Positions 34,953 through 44,766 of a stretch of DNA of 64,000 bases are shown piece by piece. The stretch is from Sorghum bicolor (lineage: Eukaryota; Streptophyta; Magnoliopsida; Poales; Poaceae). Within the stretch, counting starts at the first letter, position 1, and every line of letters starts with the position of its first letter. Where the stretch lies: the NCBI RefSeq assembly GCF_000003195.3, contig NC_012870.2:18716501-18780500 (forward strand), written 5' to 3'. Both the position numbers and the translations under genes were made by a program. The notes under the pieces are model-generated. The model made no database searches and was not told the DNA's origin. It was given only the letters and a program-made list of their open reading frames with translations.

Positions 34953-35996
34953 ATGGCACGCACTAGGCTCACGGCTCGCAAGTCCACTGGTGGGCGGGCC
35001 CCTCGCCGTCCGTTGGCAGCTAGGAGCTCGCGGCATAAGAGCAAGTTCCTAGAGGAGTTTGGGATGCCCACTTTGCTTTGGAGGGTGCTCAGTTCGATGG
35101 GGTATCCCGAAGGAAGGGAGCCTCGCTACTACTGGGACAAGGAGCCGCTTGGTGACGAGACCCTGGTGGGGATCGAGGCAGTTGTCCCTACCAGTGGAGG
35201 AGACCCTGCTTGGGGCGGCTGGGTGTACGAGTCCCGAGGTGTCACGCCTTTCCACGGTGCCAGCAGGGCAGCTTTTGCAGTTCTGAGGGACCTCATGGAG
35301 AGGTTTCCACAGGAGCTGGCCCACGCCTTCGCTGGGGTGTTTCCCCGGGGTGACCCTTACACTTCGGTGTGGGATCAGTCCGAGGTGAATGCTCTAGAGA
35401 GGAGTGCGGATGAGGACCAGCACAGTGACAGTGCAGCTATGAGTGCCATGTACGCGTTGATGAAGACCTATGGAGGCCTAGAGCGTTGTTTGGGTCGCTT
35501 GTCCGGGTCTCTTCTCACCGTCCAGGATGAGAAGCGTCAGTTGCAGCGTGAGTTTGACTCTGAGGTTGAGAGGCTACAGGCAGAGTTGGCTCGTGTGACC
35601 AGAGAGAGAGACCAGGCCGTCCAGCAGAGCAGTGAGCTGAGTCAGGACCTGCTCGCAGTACGGGAGCAGAAGGACAGGGTGACTACTGCTCACAGGAACT
35701 GCGAGCGCATGCTAGTCCATGTGCTTGGACAGAGGAATGAAGCCTGGCACGAGGAGGACACTTTGAGGGCCCGACAGCTAGAGCTAGAGCAGCAGCTAGC
35801 TAATGCCGAGGAGTACAATGAGAACTTGCATGAGGAGATCCACCAGCTGCATAACCAGCTCCACCCTCACCACCTTCCTGGGGCAGCGGAGCTAGACTCT
35901 GAGGACGAGATGGACGCGGATCCCGAGATAGGAGCAGATGCTAGTGGTGACGAGGATGAGGATGGCTCTGGCATGGACAGTGACCATAGCGAGTAG
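34953..35996 (+). CDS. E2 extra ORF: histone H3-tail mimic with coiled coil and acidic tail
   Basis: 347 residues from ATG at 34953. The frame is open a little further upstream (TTG at 34944), but this ATG puts ARTR directly after Met as in H3. Residues 1-28 mimic the H3 tail (MARTRLTARKSTGGRAPRR, then PLAARSSR): Lys4, 14, 18 and 23 are Arg; Lys9, Ser10 and Thr11 are kept. Residues ~30-120 look globular, alpha-beta-beta-beta-alpha by eye, ending GASRAAFAVLRDLMERF. Residues ~190-310 are a long heptad-rich coiled coil (LQREFDSEVERLQAELARV onward). Residues ~315-347 are acidic (DEDEDGSGMDSDHSE). No histone fold, no enzyme motif. It lies between the primer site and gag. E1 carries a shortened homologue with the same first 15 residues. 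Function unknown; chromatin or anti-silencing roles are inference. Confidence 0.8.
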   Translation: MARTRLTARKSTGGRAPRRPLAARSSRHKSKFLEEFGMPTLLWRVLSSMGYPEGREPRYYWDKEPLGDETLVGIEAVVPTSGGDPAWGGWVYESRGVTPFHGASRAAFAVLRDLMERFPQELAHAFAGVFPRGDPYTSVWDQSEVNALERSADEDQHSDSAAMSAMYALMKTYGGLERCLGRLSGSLLTVQDEKRQLQREFDSEVERLQAELARVTRERDQAVQQSSELSQDLLAVREQKDRVTTAHRNCERMLVHVLGQRNEAWHEEDTLRARQLELEQQLANAEEYNENLHEEIHQLHNQLHPHHLPGAAELDSEDEMDADPEIGADASGDEDEDGSGMDSDHSE

Positions 35997-36314
35997 ATGC
36001 TAGGGCTCTAGAGCTAGTCCTCTCTCTTTTGTGATGTATGTTGCGTGGCATGTCATGTACTTTTGGATCTGGGCTGTGTAAGACTTTATGAGTTGGTACG
36101 GAAAGTCCAGTGTATGTATGCTGGCAAGTTGGATGTACGCGAACCTTGTTGCGTGAATGATAAGTAATCTGTTAGTGATGTTGTGCGTGGATAATGAGTT
36201 GTTGTGCCTTTGTTTATTGTGTGAATTTATTCCCTCAGTAAATTCAGTATGGCACGATTTTACACATTTCCTACCGGTTGATGGCAACTCCTAACGATTG
36301 CTTATCATTGGCAT
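35997..36314 (+). other. E2 spacer between extra ORF and gag-pol
   Basis: 318 bp, non-coding. It ends tatcattggcatatgcag before ATG at 36321, again acceptor-like. A subgenomic or spliced RNA is one way gag-pol could be translated behind the first ORF. Confidence 0.4.
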
Positions 36315-39300
36315 ATGCAGATGGTACAAACACGTGGCGGGGGTAACGGCCATCCAGGTCTTGGAGCAAGTGCATCTGGAAATGGGGCTCAACGGAATGA
36401 GGATCAAGCACCAACACCACCACCACCTCCCCCGTACACTGCGGATGTGTTTTTCGCGCAGTTTCTGGGAAGCCAACGCAACATGGAACAGATGCAGCGC
36501 AATATGGAAGAAGCTTTGCGCAACATAGCTGACAACACCCGTCGTGGAGATAATCAGGGCGGTCGAGAGGTCAACCAGTACAGCTCGTTCAAGGACTTCC
36601 TGGACACCAAGCCACCAATCTTTAAGGAGGCCTTGGAACCGCTCGAAGCGGATGAGTGGATCAACACCATGGAGCAGAAGTTTCGTCTTCTCCGAATGAC
36701 AGAAGAACTCAAGGCTGAGTATGCGGCACATCAGTTGCAAGGACCCGCTGGGATTTGGTGGTCCCATCACCGTACCACCTACCCAGAGGGGACACCAATC
36801 ACCTGGAACCGCTTCACCACCGCTTTCCGGGGAAATTACATTCCTCCTGGTATGGTTGAAATGAAGGTTGGGGAGTTCATGAGGCTGTCCCAAGGGACGA
36901 AATCTGTGAAAGAGTATCTACATGCCTTCAATAATCTTGCTCGATATGCCCCTGAGTTTGTAAACACAGAGGCCAAGAAGATTGCTAGTTTCCAGAGAGG
37001 CTTAAATCCAAAGATGCTGAAGACCATGGGTACAGGGGCCAGGGCTACTTTCAATGCCTATATCAGTGACTGTCTGACCCAAGAGAACAATAACAACAAC
37101 TACAGTGCGTCCAAGTCACGCAAAAGGGCTTTTGAAGCAGGATCGTCCCAGTCTAGGGCACCAGTGGCAGGGCGACAGCAGTATCGTCCTCCTGCCCCGG
37201 GTGCTAGGTTCCGACCGCCGCAGCGAAGGAACATCGGGCATCCAACACAGCAGAAGCCGTACAAGGTGGCGATAGCTCCTGCCAAGCCAAAGGCAAATCA
37301 AGCTGCAGCACCTACCATCAACAATGCGCCCAAGGGTCCATGCTATAACTGTCACAAGATGGGGCACTTTGCTAAGGAATGTCCCTACCCCAAGAGGCAG
37401 CAACCGACCTATCCAGCTCGTGTGCATCATACCTCGATTGAGGAAATTCCGGAAGGAGAACCGGTAACAGCTGGTATGTTTTCTGTCAACCAACATCTTG
37501 CAGTTGTTTTGTTTGATTCTGGATCGTCGCATTCTTTCATGAGTCAAGCATTTGCACAAAAGCATGATCAGCCAGTTACTGAGTTAGGTTATGGCTATCG
37601 CATCAGCTCAGCCGGGGCCGATGTGTTGACTAATAAGACGGTAACAGGGGTTACTTTGGATATCAGTGGCCGGAGGCTTCGTGTAAACCTTGTGGTCATG
37701 CCAGGACTGGTTTTGGACGTCATCATTGGTATGAACAAGATGACTGACTGGGGCACGGTTATAGATGTTGGAAACAGAACTCTTTCCCTCAGAGAGCCGC
37801 AAGGGAAGGGTGTGTTTCAGATCAAGTTACCCCGGCGGTTGGACTTCGCCAGTCTTTCGTGTGCAGTACAGGCAGTTCCCCTAGAACACATACCCGTGGT
37901 ATGTGAGTTCTCTGATGTGTTTCCCGAGGAGTTACCAGGACTTCCCCCAGATAGGGAGGTAGAGTTTGCGATCGAGTTGATACCAGGTACAGCACCAATA
38001 TCTAGAAGGCCGTACCGGATGCCACCAAACGAACTCGCAGAGCTGAAGAAGCAACTGAAGGAGTTATTAGAAAAAGGGTTCATCCGGCCAAGCTCGTCGG
38101 AATGGGGTTGTCCGGCGTTGTTTGTGAAAAAGAAGGATCAGTCGTTGCGTATGTGTGTGGACTACCGTCCACTCAATGCAGTGACAATCAAGAATAAGTA
38201 TCCCTTGCCAAGGATTGATATCCTGTTTGATCAGTTATCCAAGGCCAGAGTGTTTTCCAAGATAGATTTGAGATCCGGGTATCACCAAATCAAGATTCGT
38301 CCGCAAGATATCCCGAAGACTGCTTTTTCCACCAGATATGGGTTGTACGAGTATCTTGTCATGTCCTTTGGGTTGACAAATGCTCCTGCATACTTTATGT
38401 ATCTGATGAATTCAGTCTTTATGCCAGAATTGGATAAGTTTGTTGTGGTGTTTATCGATGATATCTTGGTGTATTCAGAGAATGAGCAAGATCACGCCGA
38501 ACATCTGAGAATCGTGCTGACCCGATTACGAGAGCATCAGTTATATGCCAAATTCAGCAAGTGTGAGTTCTGGTTGAAGAAAGTTCCGTTCCTAGGGCAC
38601 ATTTTGTCTGAAGAAGGAATTGCCGTGGATCCATCAAAAGTGCAGGAAGTCATGGATTGGAAGGCACCAACTTCTGTCTCGGAAGTTAGAAGTTTTCTTG
38701 GTCTGGCCGGGTATTATCGTCGTTTCATACCTGACTTCTCCAAGATTGCTAAGCCCATGACAAGTTTGCTACAAAAGGATCATAAGTTCGTCTGGACGGA
38801 AGGGTGTGAGTTAGCCTTCCGCACCCTGCGAAAGTTGCTAACCACTGCTCCCGTTCTGGCACAACCTAATATCGAGAAGCCTTTTGATGTGTTTTGTGAC
38901 GCATCGAAGAGTGGCCTGGGGTGTGTGTTAATGCAAGATGGCAGGGTGATAGCTTATGCTTCCCGACAGCTAAGAAAGCATGAAGTCAACTATCCAACGC
39001 ACGATCTTGAGTTAGCAGCTGTGGTGCATGCTTTGAAGATCTGGAGACATTATCTGCTGGGAAATAAGTGTCACATTTACACCGATCACAAGAGTTTGAA
39101 GTACATCTTCACTCAGTCCGAGCTGAACATGAGGCAACGGCGGTGGTTAGAGCTAATCAAGGACTATGACCTGGAAGTTCACTATCATCCAGGCAAAGCT
39201 AATGTGGTCGCAGATGCTTTGAGTCGCAAACCGCACTATCAAATGGTTCAACCGTTGTTTGAAGATGGGTTCAATCTTATGCATCCTGAGGTCTTATGCC

Positions 39301-40787
39301 ATATACAACTCAGTTGTTCACTCGAGAGTCAAGTCATTGAAGGTCAGAAAACAGACAAGGGTATTTTCCACATCAAAGAGAAGATCAAGGATGACCCAAA
39401 GACTCAGTTTCGGGTTGATGAGAAAGGGGTACTGTGGTTTCAACAGCGGTTAGTGGTCCCGAAAAATCGGGAGTTGAAGAATCGCATCATGGATGAAGCC
39501 CATCTTTCTAAGCTTTCTATTCATCCGGGCAGCAGCAAAATGTATCAAGATCTAAGGCCCCACTTTTGGTGGACCAAGATGAAGAAAGAAATAGCAGCTT
39601 ATGTGGCCCGTTGTGACACGTGTTGCAGAGTTAAGGCTATCCATATGAAACCTGCAGGTCTGTTGCAACCGTTATCGGTTCCGAAGTGGAAATGGGAAGA
39701 GGTCAGTATGGACTTTATCACGGGTTTACCAACCACAAGGAAGGGGAATGACTCGATTTGGGTAATCATAGATCGATTGACCAAATCGGCCCATTTCATC
39801 CCTGTGAAGACTCGTTACAGACCTCCCGAGTATGCTGATATATATATGGCTGAGATTGTCAAGTTGCATGGTATTCCCAAGACAATCATATCAGATAGAG
39901 GACCGCAGTTCACTGCTCACTTCTGGGAGCGCATGCATAAGAGCTTGGGGACCAGTCTGATAAGAAGCACGGCGTATCATCCCCAGACTTCAGGACAAAC
40001 CGAGAGGTTAAATCAAGTGTTAGAAGATATGCTGAGAGCCTGTGTGCTATCATCCAAGGGATCATGGGAATCGTGGTTACCTTTGGCTGAATTCTCCTAC
40101 AATAATAGTTATCAAGAGAGCATCAAGATGGCCCCGTTCGAAGCTTTGTATGGGCGGAGATGTCGAACTCCTTTAAACTGGGTTGAACCTGGTGAAAGAA
40201 GATACTATGGTATCGACTTCGTGAATGAAGCAGAGAAAAAGGTGCAGATCATACAGCAACATATGCAAGCAGCGCAATCCCGACAGAAGAGTTATGCTGA
40301 TAAGAGAAGAAGGCCACTTGAATTCAACATAGGTGACTATGTGTACCTCAAGGTTACGCCAATGAAGAAAGTTCAGCGTTTCCGAATTCGAAGCAAGCTT
40401 GCACCCAGATATGTGGGACCATACCAAGTGCTAGAGAGGAAAGGCCCAGTGGCCTATAAGATTCAGTTACCTGAGGAGATGAGCTCGATCTTTCCGGTCT
40501 TTCATGTGTCGCAGCTACGGAAATGTTTGAAGGTGCCAGAGCAAAGAATCGAACCTCGAGGAATCAAGATAAAAGCGGACTTGGAATATAAGGAGCAGCC
40601 AGTGAGAATTGTGGATACCAAGGAGCGAGTAACCCGAAACAAAGTTGTCAGAACATATAAGGTGGTGTGGAGTCATCATGACGATAGGGATGCCACCTGG
40701 GAAACAGAGGATTACTTAAAAACAGTTTATCCAAAATTTCATAAGAAATGGTTAGTAACCCAAAATCTCGGGACGAGATTTCCCTAA
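36315..40787 (+). CDS. E2 gag-pol polyprotein, intact
   Basis: 1490 codons, one uninterrupted frame; ATGs at 36315 and 36321 are both possible starts. Gag: a Pro run, a helical Met/Gln-rich part, the retrotransposon gag domain (~105-235, with [12 protein letters not shown] and GIWWSHHR) and zinc knuckle [14 protein letters not shown] (~343). Protease active site LFDSGSSHS (~400). Reverse transcriptase from ~541 with [16 protein letters not shown] and FIDDIL (~713). RNase H with FDVFCDAS (~856). Integrase: H2C2 zinc region (~1069 on), DDE core (SMDFITG ~1132, [24 protein letters not shown]). C-terminal chromodomain (~1429-1478, [14 protein letters not shown]). It keeps one cage-type Trp but lacks the N-terminal aromatic of the classical H3K9me cage. 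The stop codon abuts the polypurine tract. Confidence 0.96.
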   Translation: MQMVQTRGGGNGHPGLGASASGNGAQRNEDQAPTPPPPPPYTADVFFAQFLGSQRNMEQMQRNMEEALRNIADNTRRGDNQGGREVNQYSSFKDFLDTKPPIFKEALEPLEADEWINTMEQKFRLLRMTEELKAEYAAHQLQGPAGIWWSHHRTTYPEGTPITWNRFTTAFRGNYIPPGMVEMKVGEFMRLSQGTKSVKEYLHAFNNLARYAPEFVNTEAKKIASFQRGLNPKMLKTMGTGARATFNAYISDCLTQENNNNNYSASKSRKRAFEAGSSQSRAPVAGRQQYRPPAPGARFRPPQRRNIGHPTQQKPYKVAIAPAKPKANQAAAPTINNAPKGPCYNCHKMGHFAKECPYPKRQQPTYPARVHHTSIEEIPEGEPVTAGMFSVNQHLAVVLFDSGSSHSFMSQAFAQKHDQPVTELGYGYRISSAGADVLTNKTVTGVTLDISGRRLRVNLVVMPGLVLDVIIGMNKMTDWGTVIDVGNRTLSLREPQGKGVFQIKLPRRLDFASLSCAVQAVPLEHIPVVCEFSDVFPEELPGLPPDREVEFAIELIPGTAPISRRPYRMPPNELAELKKQLKELLEKGFIRPSSSEWGCPALFVKKKDQSLRMCVDYRPLNAVTIKNKYPLPRIDILFDQLSKARVFSKIDLRSGYHQIKIRPQDIPKTAFSTRYGLYEYLVMSFGLTNAPAYFMYLMNSVFMPELDKFVVVFIDDILVYSENEQDHAEHLRIVLTRLREHQLYAKFSKCEFWLKKVPFLGHILSEEGIAVDPSKVQEVMDWKAPTSVSEVRSFLGLAGYYRRFIPDFSKIAKPMTSLLQKDHKFVWTEGCELAFRTLRKLLTTAPVLAQPNIEKPFDVFCDASKSGLGCVLMQDGRVIAYASRQLRKHEVNYPTHDLELAAVVHALKIWRHYLLGNKCHIYTDHKSLKYIFTQSELNMRQRRWLELIKDYDLEVHYHPGKANVVADALSRKPHYQMVQPLFEDGFNLMHPEVLCHIQLSCSLESQVIEGQKTDKGIFHIKEKIKDDPKTQFRVDEKGVLWFQQRLVVPKNRELKNRIMDEAHLSKLSIHPGSSKMYQDLRPHFWWTKMKKEIAAYVARCDTCCRVKAIHMKPAGLLQPLSVPKWKWEEVSMDFITGLPTTRKGNDSIWVIIDRLTKSAHFIPVKTRYRPPEYADIYMAEIVKLHGIPKTIISDRGPQFTAHFWERMHKSLGTSLIRSTAYHPQTSGQTERLNQVLEDMLRACVLSSKGSWESWLPLAEFSYNNSYQESIKMAPFEALYGRRCRTPLNWVEPGERRYYGIDFVNEAEKKVQIIQQHMQAAQSRQKSYADKRRRPLEFNIGDYVYLKVTPMKKVQRFRIRSKLAPRYVGPYQVLERKGPVAYKIQLPEEMSSIFPVFHVSQLRKCLKVPEQRIEPRGIKIKADLEYKEQPVRIVDTKERVTRNKVVRTYKVVWSHHDDRDATWETEDYLKTVYPKFHKKWLVTQNLGTRFP
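40763..40781. promoter_or_regulatory. Perfect 8-bp-stem hairpin next to E2 polypurine tract
   Basis: aaatctcg-gga-cgagattt, in the last codons of gag-pol and 4 bp before the polypurine tract. It is the same inverted repeat as at 21991-22009 in E1, where it is non-coding. Confidence 0.75.
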
Positions 40788-40799
40788 GGGGGGAAGGGC
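40786..40799 (+). other. E2 polypurine tract
   Basis: aaggggggaagggc directly before the 3' LTR start tgtaac at 40800. Confidence 0.88.
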
Positions 40800-43700
40800 T
40801 GTAACACCCTAGGTGTTAAGCATGCACTTAGCCTTACCAAAGACATGCATAAGCATTTCATCAAGCATAAGCATCATGAGTATGACACTCTTGCCAAATT
40901 ATGATTTTATGTGCTTCATTTCATAAGTTTAAAATATGTTAAAAATATGATGCTTGCTTCTAAAATTGTGAAAAATTCAAATTAGGTTGCTTTATGTGTA
41001 AGAAGAATTTAGAATATTTTTTGTGCAATTTTTGGAGCTATGGAATTTGAGAAATGGAATTTATACAAAAATCTCCAAAAGGTATTTATTTAAAACCTAG
41101 AACTGAGTTTTAACTTGTGATTCAAATTCTGTTTGGAATTTGGTCTTGCTTGTTAAAACAAAGTTGTAGAGTTTTTATTTTGGAGCAACTTTGCTTTTGG
41201 GTGAAAATGGTGAAAATGATTTGAAAATAGTCAAAATGCTGTTGGAAGAGGATTTGAGAAAAGAATTTTTTTTTAAAAAAAAAAAAAAAGGGGAAAAGGG
41301 GGCGCTAGCAGGCCGCGGCCTCGCTTCTGGCCCACTGGCCGAAGCCGGCTCGGCCCGCCCGCGCTCTCCCCTCCCCCTTCCCCGCGCCCGCGCTCGCGTC
41401 CGCGCGCGGACAGCGCTCGCCGCGGCGCCGTGGCACGCCGGCAGGGCTCGGCCGCCGCGTGGCGGGCATGCGTCGGCGTGGAGACGCCCTGGTCGGCCAC
41501 CAGGTGCCCCCGGTCGCGCTCGCCTCCGTCCCCTCTCCCATTTGCGCCCCTCAGCTCTCCCTCTCTCTCGCTCTCTCGCCCTCGCCCCGCACGCGCAGAG
41601 CGCCACCGTCGCCATTGGAGCCCGAGCTCCGCCTCGGCTGTTCCTCCCCCGTGCGTGCGCCATTCTTCGATTAGTTCTTCCCCGAGCTTCGCCCTCGCTC
41701 CGCCGTTGCAGAACGCGCATCTGAGCGCTCGGTAAGGCACGGTGAGCCCCGCTCGCCCTCGCTTTCTTCTCCGGCGAGAGCTCCGCCGCCGCACGCGTGG
41801 TCCGCGCATTTCCATGCCTTCCGGTGCTGCGTAGTTGGCGCATCGTGTCCGCCTTGGCACCGCGATGCTCGCAAGCCCTTCCAGCCACGCTCTACCGAGC
41901 CGGCGTCCCGCACCGACGACGAGCAGCGCCGCCGCTCCGCCATGGCCGGTGGCGAGCCTGCTCCGGTCCGTTTTAGGCCGCGCAAATGGGTGCCCTAGGT
42001 CCGCCGTGAGCCGTAGAACGTGTAGAGCCGCTTGATTCGCCGAAAGGGGTCGCCGACGGTGAGCTCCGGCTCGCCGGAGCTCCTCCCCTCTGCGCTCTGA
42101 CCAGCGGGCCCGGCTGGTAGGCGGGTCCGCTCGTCAGCGGCCGCGGGTGCACTGCACCGGGTGCACCTAGCAGGTCTCGGGATGGATTTTGTTTTGTTTT
42201 CAGAAAAATAATTTCCAGGAAATGATTTAAATGTTTAAAAATCCATATCTTGATGAATATAGCTCCAAAAATGGTGAAATAAATTTTGGTGTGTTCCTTA
42301 TTTCCAGATCTACATCCTAGTATGATTGCATGTCATGTTTGAGTAACTTTTCTGTGTAAGTATAATTAATTCATGTTTTTGTTAAACTTGGAAAATGCAT
42401 AGTAAATGAAATATGGCTCAGAAAAATGTGGAACTTGTTTTGCTGGTTCTGCATGTGTGTTTACTCACTGAGAAAATATTGTTACATATTATTTGGTGTA
42501 TAAATGAATTTATGGCAATTTAAATGCTTGCATGGCAGTGCTTTATGATTTTTAATAATTAATGGAGTCATGCAATAAATCTGGAAAATTTTGTGGATGT
42601 TTCTTATGATATTAGGTAAATTGTAAAAATATGAAATCTGTTGTTTGACACTTATATCACAGTAGGGTGATTTTACTTGCCTTATCCATTAATCTTGTGA
42701 TTTTTGTGACTCAAAATAAGTAACCAAAAATTATGAAAAATTTACAGTAGACTTTATGATTAGCTAGTAGTCTCCTGTAATTTTTCTGGAATTTATTGAT
42801 GAACAGAGTTGCATGTGATTTTTAATGGGCTTAGGAATGAATAAAGAAAACTATAAATGGTTGTAGATATAGGTGGAATGGAATGAGTTAGGTTTGGTGT
42901 ATCTTTGAAGCATCATGTAGGTTGCTGATGTCATTTGAAAAATAATTATAGAAGAGAATATAATAGATGTTTGATTCAATTGTTTATTCTTGGATGATGT
43001 TGACTACCTTGTAATGAGCATGATCAAGTGCATTACCTATGCATCATAACATGACTCTTTTGGTACTCTCTCATATAAGCATCCACTCGGGCATCTCGCA
43101 CTCCACTCATGAGCATATATGCATCATACAGGCTCGCAGGAGAACGAAGTGAGACCCGAGGAACCCGAGGAGCTTCAGGAGCAGGAACCTCCGGAAGTAC
43201 AAGAGCCCGGAGAGGAACTGCAAGAGTGCCCGGATCACCGACCCAGCACGTTTGAGAAAGGCAAGCCCCGGAGCATTCTAAGTCTCCCTAGTCTCGCTAA
43301 CCTACTAAGTATATTACACTTGTTCTACTATATTGCATATAAGTAATAGGAGTTGCTTGATACCGTTGTTGCATATGTATTCCTTGTTATCCCTACTCGT
43401 TTATCCACCTTGTCCTATGTAGATAGGCGCGGAGTCTATGCTTAGCCTGCTTAGTCCGGTAGAAGTCGGGTGATTCCCTGTCACCTGCGAGATATAGGTG
43501 GATACCTGTTTGCTTAAGCAATAGTTGCTTGGGGAAGGAAATAACCGAGTGTGGAATGTAATTGGAGACTGGGCAGGGTCTTATGGTGGGTTGCCCATAG
43601 TGCCCCTGCCTGTGTCGATTAAGGACCGATCGTTGACGGCCCTCTTGTCATGTTGAACGCATGCCCCACATTTAGCTGGAAGGATAAGTCGTTCCGACCG

Positions 43701-44766
43701 CGAAGCCTGAGCACTATCCGGGCCGGGAATCGGCCCGATGTACGCGCTGTATTGGTGATGGTTGAGGAGAACGACGAGGGCGCGGCGCGCAACCTTGGTA
43801 TACCTTGGATACCTCGGTCGCCGGAACGGTCCTCGGGTACGGGCGGTGCCTGTCGAACCCGCGAATTGGTCCTGGATAGTGCAACATGGTGACCTGTAGC
43901 TCACTTGATCAGTGAGTGTGGTTTGTGTGGGGAATAAACTCGCCAGCTGGTCAGAAATCGATTCGAATCGCCATCGCTCCTGGATAGTGAGCACTTGACA
44001 TGAGCCCTGTCCTCGTAGTAAGGACTATGGAACACTTGGGTTATAATGATGAATGGTTTAAGAAGTGCTATGATGAGGTTCTATCATAGTCTCACACTTG
44101 TTTGTAATAGCACAAGAGCAAACCTAGATAATAGGTAATCATACTGTCAACTTGAGCTAATTAAAAGAAGAAAGACTTAGGTAAGTTACGTTAGTGAAAT
44201 ACTGCGGTTTTGCAAAGATGTCGTCAGCTACCCCACTATATAGCCTTCATGATCCTTGATGAGTCTTTATTTTAAGTTATGACGGGTAAGTCTAGCTGAG
44301 TACCTTCTTGTACTCAGGGTTCTATTCCCATGTTGTTTTGCAGATGGTCAAATGTATTATGGTTATTGCATCCTCTGTCTGTACCCAGCTATGGGTGATG
44401 ACTAGACCAAGGGCGATGGTCACTCCGTCTCTTCCTTTGCTTTTGTGGGAATGACCGAACTATGGCACTGTACCAGACTTATCGTGTGTGTTGTATTTTC
44501 GAATTATGAAGCTTCCGCTACTTGAAGAACTTGGTTTGTAATAACTTTAAGCACTCCGATGTATTTTATGAATGTTGTAATCTGGATGTACTTGTGGATG
44601 GCGACCGCTAAACTTATTACGATCTTGGCTGTTATGTGAAGTGTGGTTTGAAATCCTTCGAGATTTCACGGACTACCGGGATTATATGGGCTTAAGCGTG
44701 ATAGTTCGACTACGCAAATGGTCACTATCAGGCTTAATCTCTTATAATTTGGTCGGTTCTGTTACA
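40800..44766 (+). repeat. E2 3' LTR
   Basis: 3967 bp. Identical to 30167-34132 as far as I could compare, apart from one extra T (9 versus 8) in the T run near 41266-41274. All open frames in the two LTRs translate identically. Confidence 0.95.

Larger units (their letters stand above)
30167..44766 (+). mobile_element. Retrotransposon E2: young, apparently intact Tekay-type chromovirus
   Basis: 14.6-kb plus-strand LTR element inside the 5' LTR of E1. Target duplication cggcc is perfect (30162-30166, 44767-44771). LTRs are 30167-34132 and 40800-44766. Order: LTR, primer site, H3-tail-like ORF (34953-35996), gag-pol (36315-40787), hairpin, polypurine tract, LTR. The LTRs differ by one T in a T/A run by my reading; I noticed no substitution. 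Both protein frames are open throughout. These are the signs of a very recent insertion that could be autonomous; activity itself is inference. Confidence 0.95.

Noticed and set aside
34953..35996. A genuine histone H3 gene or captured histone pseudogene
   Set aside because: Only the tail matches. The region after residue 30 has no histone-fold helices or H3 core motifs, and the same arrangement recurs in a second element.
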